A stretch of 64,000 nt of DNA from Pelagibacteraceae bacterium AG-325-E23. Lineage in GTDB: Bacteria > Pseudomonadota > Alphaproteobacteria > Pelagibacterales > Pelagibacteraceae. The notes beneath the pieces were generated by a model. It did no database searches and had not been told where the DNA came from. It saw only the letters and a program-made list of their open reading frames with translations. This document shows, one piece after another, positions 1-8,217 of the stretch (position 1 is the stretch's first letter; each line of letters begins with the position of its first letter). Location: NCBI GenBank assembly GCA_003282945.1, contig QBYG01000004.1:17930-81929 (forward strand), in the 5' to 3' direction. A program made the translations under genes and the position numbers.

Positions 1-1
1 A

Positions 2-649
2 AGATCTTACGATGTTGAAGGAATGCACATTGGAACAGTTGCGGCTGGAAGAATTGGTTTAGATGCATTAAGAAAAATGAAACCATTTGATGTACATCTT
101 CATTATTTTGATAGACATAGATTACCTGAATCAGTTGAAAATGAGTTAAATCTTACTTTTCATGAAACTGTGGAGTCTATGGTTAAAGTATGTGATGTTG
201 TTACGATTAACTGTCCTCTTCATCCTGAAACAGAAAATTTATTTGATGATGAAATGATATCTAAAATGAAAAAAGGTGCATACATTGTAAATACAGCAAG
301 AGGTAAAATTTGTAATAGAGATGCAATTGCTAAAGCTTTAGAAAGTGGTCAACTAAGTGGATATGCAGGAGACGTGTGGTTTCCTCAGCCAGCTCCAAAC
401 GATCATGTATGGAGAACAATGCCAAACCATGGAATGACACCTCATACTTCTGGAACCTCCTTATCTGCTCAAGCTAGATATGCAGACGGTGTTAGAGAAA
501 TACTTGAGTGCTTTTTTGATGGTACTGAAATGAGAGATCAATACTTAATAGTCAAAGATGGGCAGTTAGCAGGAATGGGCGCTCACTCATATAGTAAAGG
601 AAGCGCTACAGGCGGTTCTGAAGAAGCGGCAAAATATCAAAAAAAATAG
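2..649 (+). CDS. fdh: NAD-dependent formate dehydrogenase, 3' part (5' end outside window)
   Basis: This is the C-terminal part of a soluble D-2-hydroxyacid-dehydrogenase-type formate dehydrogenase, which oxidises formate to CO2 and makes NADH. The frame is open to base 2 without a start (RSYDVEG precedes the first ATG at 23), so the gene begins upstream. Visible landmarks are the Rossmann glycine stretch GTVAAGRIG, the NTARGK segment carrying the substrate-binding Arg, and WFPQPAPNDHVW followed by MTPHTSGTS with the catalytic His. These match the family closely. Formate oxidation fits a marine oligotroph using C1 compounds for energy. The final residues (GGSEEAAKYQKK) are the normal family tail, so the 3' end looks intact. 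Confidence 0.93.
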   Translation, partial: RSYDVEGMHIGTVAAGRIGLDALRKMKPFDVHLHYFDRHRLPESVENELNLTFHETVESMVKVCDVVTINCPLHPETENLFDDEMISKMKKGAYIVNTARGKICNRDAIAKALESGQLSGYAGDVWFPQPAPNDHVWRTMPNHGMTPHTSGTSLSAQARYADGVREILECFFDGTEMRDQYLIVKDGQLAGMGAHSYSKGSATGGSEEAAKYQKK

Positions 650-650
650 A

Positions 651-708
651 GTTTTAAATATAAAACATTAAAGGTAAGCTATTATTAATCTAGATAGCTA
701 CCTTTAAT
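651..708 (+). promoter_or_regulatory. Two inverted repeats between fdh and msrA; second overlaps the msrA start codon
   Basis: GTTTTA (651-656) pairs with TAAAAC (661-666) around AATA. Next, a 15-bp arm starting ATTAAAGGTA near 667 pairs with ATAGCTACCTTTAAT at 694-708, with a single bulged A. The right arm contains the first two bases of the msrA ATG (707). There is no U-run after it, so a classical terminator is unlikely. It may hide the msrA start or stabilise the fdh 3' end. Function is inference. Confidence 0.4.
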
Positions 709-1285
709 GAAAAAACTTATATCAATAATTTTCTTTCTTATTTCTTCAATCAGCTTTGCCAATTCACCAAATTTTGAAAAAGCCTATTTTGCTGGAGGAT
801 GCTTTTGGTGTATGGAGGAATCTTTTGAGAACATTCTTGGTGTTTCAAAAGTTATCTCTGGCTATTCGGGCGGCACTACAGAAAATCCAACTTATAAAGA
901 AGTTACATATGGAAACACAGGTCATTTTGAGGTTATTGAAGTCATATATATTCCAGAAGTAGTTAGCTATGAAAAACTCTTGGAAGAATTCTGGGTAAAT
1001 ATTGATCCATTTGATGCTGTAGGACAATTTTGTGACAAGGGATATAGTTATAGATCAGTGGCATTTTATCAAAATGATAAGCAAAAAAACTTAATAGAAA
1101 ATAGTATTAAGGAAATAGAGAAAAAATTCAAAAAAAAAGTAGTAACTTATGTAAGAAAATTTGATACATTTTATATTGCAGAGGCTGTTCATCAAGATTA
1201 TTACCAAATAAATTTTCTTAATTACTTAAGATATAAAAAAGGATGTAGACGCGAAGCAATATTAAATAGTATTTGGGGGAATTAA
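707..1285 (+). CDS. msrA: Peptide methionine-S-sulfoxide reductase MsrA, exported form
   Basis: The enzyme reduces S-methionine sulfoxide in proteins. The GCFWCME motif (Cys32 nucleophile, Cys35) is the MsrA signature, followed by the typical YSGG, TGHFEVIEV and FWVNIDPFDAVGQFCDKG segments. Residues 1-19 form a clear signal peptide (MKK, hydrophobic core, SFAN), so this copy probably works in the periplasm, in line with repair of oxidised envelope proteins in sunlit surface water. Length (192 residues with signal) is normal. A C-terminal Cys in KKGCRRE may act as resolving cysteine. The start lies inside an inverted repeat. The next gene starts 1 base after the stop, so the two are probably cotranscribed. 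Confidence 0.95.
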   Translation: MKKLISIIFFLISSISFANSPNFEKAYFAGGCFWCMEESFENILGVSKVISGYSGGTTENPTYKEVTYGNTGHFEVIEVIYIPEVVSYEKLLEEFWVNIDPFDAVGQFCDKGYSYRSVAFYQNDKQKNLIENSIKEIEKKFKKKVVTYVRKFDTFYIAEAVHQDYYQINFLNYLRYKKGCRREAILNSIWGN

Positions 1286-1286
1286 T

Positions 1287-2294
1287 ATGTCTGTGGTTAG
1301 TAAATATGTATCTTTAAAAAATTATATTCCAACTGGATTACCAAAAGAGACAGATTTTGAAATAAAATCAAAAGAAATTTCAATTAATGATGAAAAAAAT
1401 ATTTTAGTGTCAAATTCATGGATATCAGTTGATCCATACATGCGTGCAAGAATGACTGAGAGAAAAAATTATAAACCACCATTTAAAATAGGTGAGGAAA
1501 TGGAAGGGTACGCAATTGGTAAAGTAGAGCTCTCAAATGATAAAAATCTTAGTGTTGGAGATTTAGTATTTAGCAGTCTTGGTATGAGAGATAAATTTGT
1601 TTGTAGTTCTGATGAACTAAAGAAACTAAAACCAATTGATATGCCTATACAATCGTACTTGGGTCCACTTGGAATGACAGGTCATACAGCTTACATCGGA
1701 CTTTTCAAACATGGAGAATTGAAATCTGGGCAAACTATATTAGTCTCTTCTGCTGGAGGTAGTGTTGGATCTACAGTTTGCCAAATTGCAAAAAATCTTG
1801 GTTGTAAAGTTATTGCAAGCACAGGGTCTGATGAAAAAGTTGATTGGTTAAAAAATGAATTAAAAGTTGATTATGCTTTTAATTATAAGAAAGTAGAAAA
1901 CCTTGTATTACATTTCAAGGAAATTTGTCCTGATGGTTTTGATCTTTATTTTGATAATGTTGGTGGAGACTTTTTAGAGTCTGCTATTTTCCAAATGAAA
2001 ACATATGGTCGCATTGTGATTTGTGGAAGAATTTCACAGATGAATGCCACAAATCCTGGATCTGGTTTGAAAAATATGGCTTATGTTTTAGTAAAAAGAC
2101 TTACAATTAAAGGATTTCTTATTTTTGATCACGATAATGAAAGAGAGCCATTTGAAACTGAAATGTCAAAATGGTTGGCGGATGGTAAAATAAAATTTAA
2201 AGAAACTATCTACGAAGGAATAGAGAATGCTCCAAAGTCATTTATTGATTTATTAAACGGTAAAAATATTGGCAAAATGCTTGTCAAAATTTAG
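1287..2294 (+). CDS. MDR-family NADP-dependent oxidoreductase (CurA / leukotriene B4 dehydrogenase-like)
   Basis: This is a zinc-independent medium-chain dehydrogenase/reductase, a family that reduces the double bond of alpha,beta-unsaturated ketones and aldehydes with NADPH. The N-terminal segment VDPYMRARM and the nucleotide-binding segment SSAGGSVGSTVCQIAK followed by GCKVIASTGSDEK are characteristic of this subfamily, and the YFDNVGGDFLESA segment follows at the expected distance. No structural-zinc cysteine cluster is seen. Length of 335 residues is typical. It sits 1 base after msrA, so a role in clearing lipid-peroxidation products together with methionine sulfoxide repair is plausible, but the substrate is not known from sequence. 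Confidence 0.88.
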   Translation: MSVVSKYVSLKNYIPTGLPKETDFEIKSKEISINDEKNILVSNSWISVDPYMRARMTERKNYKPPFKIGEEMEGYAIGKVELSNDKNLSVGDLVFSSLGMRDKFVCSSDELKKLKPIDMPIQSYLGPLGMTGHTAYIGLFKHGELKSGQTILVSSAGGSVGSTVCQIAKNLGCKVIASTGSDEKVDWLKNELKVDYAFNYKKVENLVLHFKEICPDGFDLYFDNVGGDFLESAIFQMKTYGRIVICGRISQMNATNPGSGLKNMAYVLVKRLTIKGFLIFDHDNEREPFETEMSKWLADGKIKFKETIYEGIENAPKSFIDLLNGKNIGKMLVKI

Positions 2295-2327
2295 TTTAGA
2301 AATTTTGTGACTTAAAATCCTCAATAA

Positions 2328-3176
2328 ATGATTAAAACATTTCCTTTACTATTTATATTGCTATGGTCATCTGCATTCATCTCGGGTGATATTATAGTTC
2401 AGAATGCATCACCTTTTGCAGCACTTGCCTTTAGATTTGGAATTGTAACCATAGGTTTCTTCTTATTCGCATTACTTAAAAAAGAGATAATTTTTACAAA
2501 ATTTAAATATATATTAGAAAGTATAACTACTGGTGTATTGTTTCATGGATTATATCTTGGTGGTTGTTGGTATGCTTTTCATGTAGGAGTCCCTGCAAGT
2601 GTTGTAGCATTAATTGTTACTCTTCAACCAATATTAACTAATTTATTATCAGGACCAATCTATAAAGAGGTAATAGGATGGAGGCAGTGGGTTGGTATTG
2701 TGTTTGGGTTTATAGGCTCGTTGCTAGTACTTGGAGTAGATTTTGGAGAAGAGTTTCCTAAAGATGGATTATTAACTTGTTTTATTGCTCTTGCTGCAAT
2801 CACTACAGGAACCTTGTGGCAAAAAAAACTAAGCGGCAATGTACCTTTATCAGTTAATAATGGATTTCAAGCTTTTGGGGGCTGTTCATTTAATTTAATT
2901 TTAATATCAATATTTGAAACTCCCTATATAAATTTTACAACAGGATTTTTATTAGGAATGACACATCAGATTATTCTAGTGTCATTTGGAGCCTTCACAA
3001 TTTTAATGTTTTTAATAAAAGCAGGCTCAGTGAGTAAAACTTCAACATTATTTTTTCTTGTCCCACCTACAACAGCTGTGATGGCCTATTTATTTTTAGG
3101 AGAAAATTTATCTAATATTGATATAGCAGGATTTATACTTGCAACAATTGGTGTTTATATTGCAACTAGGAAGTAA
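2328..3176 (+). CDS. EamA / DMT-family transporter
   Basis: The protein is a ten-helix drug/metabolite transporter with two EamA repeats. Hydrophobic segments run through the whole 282 residues, beginning LFILLWSSAFISGD and ending in LSNIDIAGFILATIGVYIA, both typical DMT positions. The segment after the middle (VLGVDFG, then LAAITTGTLWQ) marks the start of the second repeat. Members export amino acids, purines or other metabolites; the substrate cannot be told. The stop is followed directly by a GTG that opens the next small reading frame. Confidence 0.88.
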   Translation: MIKTFPLLFILLWSSAFISGDIIVQNASPFAALAFRFGIVTIGFFLFALLKKEIIFTKFKYILESITTGVLFHGLYLGGCWYAFHVGVPASVVALIVTLQPILTNLLSGPIYKEVIGWRQWVGIVFGFIGSLLVLGVDFGEEFPKDGLLTCFIALAAITTGTLWQKKLSGNVPLSVNNGFQAFGGCSFNLILISIFETPYINFTTGFLLGMTHQIILVSFGAFTILMFLIKAGSVSKTSTLFFLVPPTTAVMAYLFLGENLSNIDIAGFILATIGVYIATRK

Positions 3177-3356
3177 GTGAAAATTTTAAATTTTATAAAA
3201 AAATTTTATCGACCTTTTGTGTTAACTTATCTTTTTTTTTCGATTGGCATAAGTTTTTATCCATCCTTTGAATTTTACTCGTTTAAAGGACAATTATTGA
3301 TATTAGCTGTATCTATATTTAACGGAATACTAGGAGTTTATATTAAAAAATTATAA
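3177..3356 (+). CDS. Small membrane protein, 59 residues, GTG start
   Basis: A frame starts with GTG immediately after the TAA of the EamA gene and runs 59 codons to TAA at 3354. The predicted protein has a basic N-terminus (MKILNFIKKFYRPF) and two hydrophobic stretches separated by a short loop (FYPSFEFYSFKGQ), ending in IKKL: a two-helix inner-membrane hairpin. It overlaps the end of the convergent DAO-type gene by 6 bases. The lack of intergenic space, its position in an apparent operon and its coherent topology argue that it is real. I do not recognise a family. Confidence 0.6.
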   Translation: MKILNFIKKFYRPFVLTYLFFSIGISFYPSFEFYSFKGQLLILAVSIFNGILGVYIKKL

Positions 3357-4454
3357 AACGTAAGGTTCTGGTCTAGCATTACTTTTTAAAACTCTTTCTA
3401 CATCAAAAACACTGATATCTATTGATTGATAGCTACCTGTTGTAATCAATTCAGTTAAAGCTCTTCCAATACCTGGTGCCTGCATCAAACCTCTTCCAGT
3501 AAAACCAGAAGCTAAATAAACGTTGTCATATTTTGGATGTTTGCCAACAACTGCGTTGTTATCAAGTTTATTACAATCATAAAATCCTGCCCAGCCACCG
3601 GTTAATTTTAGTTCTTCAAAGGCTGGAACTCTTTTTGCCAGAGCAGGCCAAACTAATTCTTCAAAATCATTCCATGCTGGTTCTAAATCTTTCGCATCAA
3701 ATAAAGATATAGGTGAACCTGCTAAGAACTCTTTACCCTCTGGTCTCCAATATACACCTGTTGTTAAATCTCCAGTTAGCGGCATATCAGGAAAATGTTT
3801 TGGACATTTTACTCGAAATACAGTGTGCTTTTGTGGTTCAACTGGAATATCGGATAACAATTCTTTAGTCCAACATCCTGCTGCTGAAATGATAGTTTTT
3901 GCATTTATCTCAGACAAATTTTTAACCTCACCTTTAAGAAACTCTGCGCCTAACTCAATTGCTTTACTTTTTAAAGCACTATGAAACATAAAAGGATCAA
4001 TCCAACCTTCACTTTTATTATCAGTATATGTAGCTGTTTCTATACCTTCGTTATTTATATATGGAAAAATTATATTTAATTCTGAACCTTTAATATTTTT
4101 TGTACCAGCATCGCATTCTCTATGATTTTCTAATGCTCGGTATTGTTCTTCTGCATGTTCTGGTCCAAACATTAAAAGATATCCATTAGGAACCATGCTT
4201 GCTGTTGGGTTTGGATTTTTTTTTGTTTTTAATAATTCTGGTATTTTAAAAATGAATTCTCTAGCAAATTTACCTAAAAGTATGTTTTCTTTTTGAAAAA
4301 ATTGTCTTCTAAATCCACCTAAAGATAATGGAAATGATGCAGTCTTATAGGTAGGATCTCTCTCTATTACCTTAACTTTTCTGCCTTCCATAGATAAAAA
4401 ATAGGCAGTAGCAGCTCCTATAATACCCCCACCAACTATGACGACATCATCCAT
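3351..4454 (-). CDS. FAD-dependent oxidoreductase, DAO / sarcosine oxidase-like family
   Basis: A flavin amine/amino-acid oxidase or dehydrogenase of about 367 residues. The N-terminus carries the dinucleotide-binding VVIVGGGIIGAATAYFLS with an acidic residue ending the second strand (KVIERD). The family C-terminal FAD segment is GHPxxxNVYxASGFTGRG-like (residues around 315-335), and GGWAGFYD is the usual neighbouring element. Substrates in the family include sarcosine, dimethylglycine, glycine and D-amino acids, so the exact reaction is open. Given methylated-amine use in marine oligotrophs, an N-methyl amino acid is a reasonable guess only. It is followed by nothing on its strand and converges on the 59-residue gene. 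Confidence 0.88.
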   Translation of the reverse strand: MDDVVIVGGGIIGAATAYFLSMEGRKVKVIERDPTYKTASFPLSLGGFRRQFFQKENILLGKFAREFIFKIPELLKTKKNPNPTASMVPNGYLLMFGPEHAEEQYRALENHRECDAGTKNIKGSELNIIFPYINNEGIETATYTDNKSEGWIDPFMFHSALKSKAIELGAEFLKGEVKNLSEINAKTIISAAGCWTKELLSDIPVEPQKHTVFRVKCPKHFPDMPLTGDLTTGVYWRPEGKEFLAGSPISLFDAKDLEPAWNDFEELVWPALAKRVPAFEELKLTGGWAGFYDCNKLDNNAVVGKHPKYDNVYLASGFTGRGLMQAPGIGRALTELITTGSYQSIDISVFDVERVLKSNARPEPYVL

Positions 4455-4469
4455 AAAATTTAATATATA

Positions 4470-5534
4470 CTATTTTCTTTGCATTAACCATAAAGCATCT
4501 TGACTTAAAAAATAAATTTTTCCATTGGTCGGATGAACCTGAATATCTCTTATTCTTCCAATTTTATTTTTAAAAATAACCTCTTCTTTTACATTTGATA
4601 AGTCATCAAATGTCAATTTCCTCAAAGACTTATCTTTTAACGAGGTGATTAAAGCATGACTATTCCACTCATTAAATTCTTCACCTTTATAAATAGTTAT
4701 TGCGCTAGTTGCTATTGAGGGCACCCAATATTGTATAGCTTTTGTAAATCCAGGTTTCCATTTTGGGCCAATTGGAATTCCAGAATAATTGGTTCCTCCC
4801 CATCCTAAAATTTTCCATCCATAATTTTCACCTTTTTTAACTTCTCCAAACCAATCTCCACCTTTTGCCCCGTGATTACTCATGTAAACTTTTCCATCAA
4901 ATTCAGAAAGTGCCATCCCTTGAGGATTTCTAATTCCAATTTGATAAATCTCTGGCAACCAATCTACCATTCCCTCAAACTTTGGATTATCTTTTGGTAT
5001 ACTTCCATCTAAATGAATTCTTATAATGCTACCTGGATGCTTTGAGGCGTCTTGTGCAATCATACCCTGTCCTCTCTCACCCGCAGAGGCAAATATAAAA
5101 TTATCTTTGATAACTAATCTTGATCCAAAATGATAACCAGAGTCTATTGGGGGATTTGCTCGAAAAATATTTTTAAAGTTTAATTGTTTCTTATTAAATT
5201 CTGCTCTCGCAATAGAAGTGCTAGTTTTATATCCACCTCTATCTTCAGTATATGAAATCCAAATATTATTATCTTTATGAATAATATCTAATAAACCTCC
5301 TTGACCATGGACAACAAAGTTAAGTTGATGATTAATTTCTTGAACTTCTCTAGATAAAATATTTACAATTTTTATTTTGCCACTTTTTTCTGTAACTATT
5401 ATTTCATTACTACTAATAAAAGAGGATCCCCAAGGTGAGTCTAGGTTAATTAATTTTTCTAATTTAAAGTTTTGTGAATACGATTTTGAGCCAAATAATA
5501 AAAGAAGAATCAAAATGTATATTATTTTTCTCAC
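4470..5534 (-). CDS. Secreted PQQ-dependent sugar dehydrogenase (YliI/Asd-like)
   Basis: A six-bladed beta-propeller of the glucose/sorbosone dehydrogenase family that oxidises aldose sugars in the periplasm with PQQ. Family marks are the GWGSSF-like start (LDSPWGSSF), GQGGLLDI with its HG pair before it, YHFGSRL, GERGQGMIAQD, YQIGIRNPQGMA, SNHGAKGGD and NYGWKILGWG. The GTG at 5534 is preferred over the upstream ATG at 5561: it gives a clean signal peptide (MRKIIYILILLLLFGSKSYSQ is 21 long, core residues 3-15) and lies one base after the upstream SDR stop, whereas the longer form puts acidic residues before the signal. No PQQ biosynthesis genes are in the window. Confidence 0.88.
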   Translation of the reverse strand: MRKIIYILILLLLFGSKSYSQNFKLEKLINLDSPWGSSFISSNEIIVTEKSGKIKIVNILSREVQEINHQLNFVVHGQGGLLDIIHKDNNIWISYTEDRGGYKTSTSIARAEFNKKQLNFKNIFRANPPIDSGYHFGSRLVIKDNFIFASAGERGQGMIAQDASKHPGSIIRIHLDGSIPKDNPKFEGMVDWLPEIYQIGIRNPQGMALSEFDGKVYMSNHGAKGGDWFGEVKKGENYGWKILGWGGTNYSGIPIGPKWKPGFTKAIQYWVPSIATSAITIYKGEEFNEWNSHALITSLKDKSLRKLTFDDLSNVKEEVIFKNKIGRIRDIQVHPTNGKIYFLSQDALWLMQRK

Positions 5535-5535
5535 T

Positions 5536-6246
5536 TTATGAAAGTTTTGATCTTCCACCATCAACAGCTATTATTTGACCTGTTACCCAAGAACTCTCTT
5601 CGGTAAGTAAAAATTTTGCTAAAGCTGCTCCATCTTTTCCTTCTCCTAATCTTTTGAGTGGGTGGGCTTTAGCTATACCTTCTGCAATGGCTGTATTTTT
5701 TAACATTGGTTGAGCTATCTTAGAATTAGTTAAACTTAGAGCAACACTGTTAACTCTTATGTTTGGAGCAAATTCTGCCGCCAATGAAACTGTTAATCCC
5801 TCAATCGCCGCTTTAGTAGATGCAATTATTGAATGGTTTGTAAAACCTCTTTGTGCTGCAACAGTTGAAAATAAAACGATTGAGCCTTTATTTTGTTTCA
5901 GGTTTTCCTGAAATCCTTTAATTAATTCTACCGCAGAATAAAAATTAAGTTTCATACATTTATGAAAATCTGTCTCATTTGCCATTTTTAATGGCTTCAG
6001 ATCTATGGAACCAACACAATAAGCTACACCTTTGATTTCTGATATGTCTGATTTAATTGTATCCACGAATCCTTCGTGCAAAACATCTGCCACAGTATAA
6101 GTAGAGTTCAATTTCTCAGCTAAATTTTTAAGTTGGCTTTCATCTCTCCCAACTAAATGAATTTCTTTGCCAGAAGAATACATTTGCTCCGCTAAATTGG
6201 ATCCGATAGAACCTGTCGCACCGACAATTAGATATTTTTCTGACAT
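5536..6246 (-). CDS. SDR-family oxidoreductase with Ile in place of the catalytic Tyr
   Basis: A short-chain dehydrogenase of 236 residues. It has the nucleotide motif VGATGSIGSN (residues 8-17), VAYCVGS, a Ser at about 127 (LFSTVA) and Lys145 in ASTKAA, plus the C-terminal WVTGQIIAVDGG. Where the YxxxK motif should have Tyr, residue 141 is Ile (HSIIASTKAA), so the usual proton donor is missing. It may be a specialised or non-catalytic member, or use a shifted residue such as His138. It precedes the PQQ sugar dehydrogenase on the same strand with a one-base gap and starts 10 bases from the divergent photolyase gene. Confidence 0.85.
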   Translation of the reverse strand: MSEKYLIVGATGSIGSNLAEQMYSSGKEIHLVGRDESQLKNLAEKLNSTYTVADVLHEGFVDTIKSDISEIKGVAYCVGSIDLKPLKMANETDFHKCMKLNFYSAVELIKGFQENLKQNKGSIVLFSTVAAQRGFTNHSIIASTKAAIEGLTVSLAAEFAPNIRVNSVALSLTNSKIAQPMLKNTAIAEGIAKAHPLKRLGEGKDGAALAKFLLTEESSWVTGQIIAVDGGRSKLS

Positions 6247-6256
6247 AAAATAATTA

Positions 6257-7753
6257 ATGAAATTATTTTTTATACTTGGAAATCAACTATTTCCATTAAA
6301 AAACCTCGACCGCTTCAAAAAAGACCACCTGTTTTTTATGTCAGAAGACTACGAATTATGTACATATGAAAGACATCATAAATTAAAAATACTGCTATTT
6401 TTGTCTTCAATGAGATCTTATGCAGACAAATTGAAGGAAAATAAATTTAAGCTGAATTACTCAAAAATTGATTCTGCTGATTTTAAAAAAGATTATACGA
6501 AAAAATTAGAAAAAATATTAAAGGTAAACAAAGTAAAAGAAATAACTAGTTTCGAAATAGAGGACAAATTTTTTGAAACAAAAATAAATAATTTTTTAAA
6601 AAAACAAAATATTCAGTGGAATATAATTAGATCTCCAATGTTTTTAGATAGTCGAGAAGATTTTAAAAAATATTTAACTAAAACAAAAAAACCCTTTATG
6701 GCTAAGTATTATAAAGAAAAGCGTGAAAGATTAAATATTTTGTTAAACAAAGATGGTACACCAGAAGGAGGCAAGTGGAGTTTTGACGAAGACAATAGAA
6801 AAAAATTACCAAAAAATACTTTAATACCCAAATTTCCTACAATTAAAGAGACTATCCACACAAAAAAATTAAAACCAATTATTGATAATTTATTTACCAA
6901 ACACCCTGGAGATACAAAAAAATTTTGGTTTGCAACTGAATATAAAGATGTTTTAAAATTATTAGATTTCTTCATTAAAGATAAGTTAAACCTATTTGGT
7001 GATTATGAGGATGCAGTTGATCAAAACAATAATATTTTATTTCACAGTGCTCTAAGTCCTTATTTAAATCTAGGTTTAATAACGCCAGATATAATCATTC
7101 AAAAAATAATGACTTATCACCACAGTAAAGGTGTGAGATTAAATTCTTTAGAAGGTTATATAAGACAAATAATTGGTTGGAGAGAGTTTATGAGAGGAAT
7201 ATATCAAAATTTTAGTAAAGAAATGGAAAGTGGAAATTTCTTTAAACATACTAGAAAAATGAAAGACACATTTTATGATGGTAACACTGGTTTGGATCCT
7301 TTGGATCATGCAATTAAAAATGCTGACAAATTTGGTTGGTCGCACCACATTGAAAGATTAATGATATTATCAAATATTATGAATTTATGTGAAGTTGAAC
7401 CAAAATCAGTTTATAAATGGTTCATGGAGATGTTTGTGGACTCATCTGATTGGGTTATGGTCCCAAATGTTTATGGCATGGGTTTATTTAGCGATGGTGG
7501 AATTTTTGCAACTAAACCTTATATCTGTGGATCAAGTTATTTTATGAAGATGATGGATTTTAAGAGAGGTGATTGGTGTAATATTATGGATGGTCTTTAC
7601 TGGCGTTTCATAGATAGAAATAGAAAGTTTTTTTTAAAAAATCCAAGGTTGTCTATGATGGTAAGAATTTTTGATAAAATGAAAGAAGATAGAAAAAAAT
7701 TAATATTATCAGAGGCTAACAAATTTATTAAATATAATACTTATGGGAATTAA
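6257..7753 (+). CDS. Cryptochrome/photolyase, prokaryotic (6-4) / FeS-BCP-like clade
   Basis: A light-driven DNA repair flavoprotein or cryptochrome of 498 residues. The start KLFFILGNQLFP is the N-terminus of the deep photolyase branch (COG3046) rather than of classic CPD photolyase. FAD-domain segments include GYIRQIIGWREFMRGIY, GWSHHIERLMILSNIMN and WVMVPNVYGMGLFSDGG. From memory of this branch, four Cys bind an Fe-S cluster, two of them in a CxxC loop after the MSDY-like segment; here that stretch is short (MMDFKRGDWC) and only Cys378, Cys424 and Cys441 remain nearby. The following DUF393 gene overlaps by 11 bases, forming an operon with DUF2256. Confidence 0.9.
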   Translation: MKLFFILGNQLFPLKNLDRFKKDHLFFMSEDYELCTYERHHKLKILLFLSSMRSYADKLKENKFKLNYSKIDSADFKKDYTKKLEKILKVNKVKEITSFEIEDKFFETKINNFLKKQNIQWNIIRSPMFLDSREDFKKYLTKTKKPFMAKYYKEKRERLNILLNKDGTPEGGKWSFDEDNRKKLPKNTLIPKFPTIKETIHTKKLKPIIDNLFTKHPGDTKKFWFATEYKDVLKLLDFFIKDKLNLFGDYEDAVDQNNNILFHSALSPYLNLGLITPDIIIQKIMTYHHSKGVRLNSLEGYIRQIIGWREFMRGIYQNFSKEMESGNFFKHTRKMKDTFYDGNTGLDPLDHAIKNADKFGWSHHIERLMILSNIMNLCEVEPKSVYKWFMEMFVDSSDWVMVPNVYGMGLFSDGGIFATKPYICGSSYFMKMMDFKRGDWCNIMDGLYWRFIDRNRKFFLKNPRLSMMVRIFDKMKEDRKKLILSEANKFIKYNTYGN

Positions 7754-8114
7754 AGTATATTTTAACGATTCTTGCAATATTTGCAGAATGGAAATTAATC
7801 ACTATAAAAAAATTGCAAATAGCGATTTAGAGTGGATAGACATTACAAATAATGATGAGGCTATAAAAATAACATCTAAGTCACAAAAAGAGTTACTAAG
7901 AAGATTGCATGTAATAAATGATGGTGAAGTTATTGGAGGAGCTAAAGCGTTTATTATAATTTGGTCAAAAATTCCAAAATATAAAATCCTATCTAAAATT
8001 TTTTCAATTAAACCATTATTCATTATTTTTCATTATTTGTACGAAATTGCTGCATTTTTCTTATTTTTAAAAAACAGAAAACAATTAAATGAAAAAACAA
8101 AACCTACCAACTAA
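7743..8114 (+). CDS. DUF393 / DCC-family thiol-disulfide oxidoreductase-like protein
   Basis: The protein starts IKVYFNDSCNICRMEINHY, the DxxCxxC signature of the DUF393 (YuxK/DCC) family, with a thioredoxin-like arrangement and a hydrophobic C-terminal half. Length of 123 residues is normal. A redox role is presumed from the CxxC pair; no substrate is known. It overlaps the photolyase gene by 11 bases and the next small gene by 26, so all three are translated together. DUF393 genes are often found beside photolyase and light-response genes in proteobacteria, which matches here. Confidence 0.87.
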   Translation: MGIKVYFNDSCNICRMEINHYKKIANSDLEWIDITNNDEAIKITSKSQKELLRRLHVINDGEVIGGAKAFIIIWSKIPKYKILSKIFSIKPLFIIFHYLYEIAAFFLFLKNRKQLNEKTKPTN

Positions 8115-8217
8115 GATATGCAAAGTTTGTAACAAGCCTTTTTCTTGGAGAAAAAAATGGAAACTTAATTGGGAAAAAGTTAAATACTGCTCCAAGAGAT
8201 GCGCATCGAATAATTAG
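8089..8217 (+). CDS. DUF2256 zinc-ribbon-like small protein, 42 residues
   Basis: A short frame, ATG 8089 to TAG 8215, encodes a basic protein with paired cysteines: ICKVCNKPF (Cys11, Cys14) and YCSKRCA (Cys34, Cys38), separated by the conserved-looking SWRKKWKLNWEKVK. This pattern is that of DUF2256, a tiny presumed zinc-binding protein frequently encoded next to cryptochrome/photolyase genes. It is in the same strand and overlaps DUF393 by 26 bases. It abuts the end of the convergent membrane gene at 8218. Its short length makes it easy to miss. The molecular role is unknown. Confidence 0.85.
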   Translation: MKKQNLPTKICKVCNKPFSWRKKWKLNWEKVKYCSKRCASNN

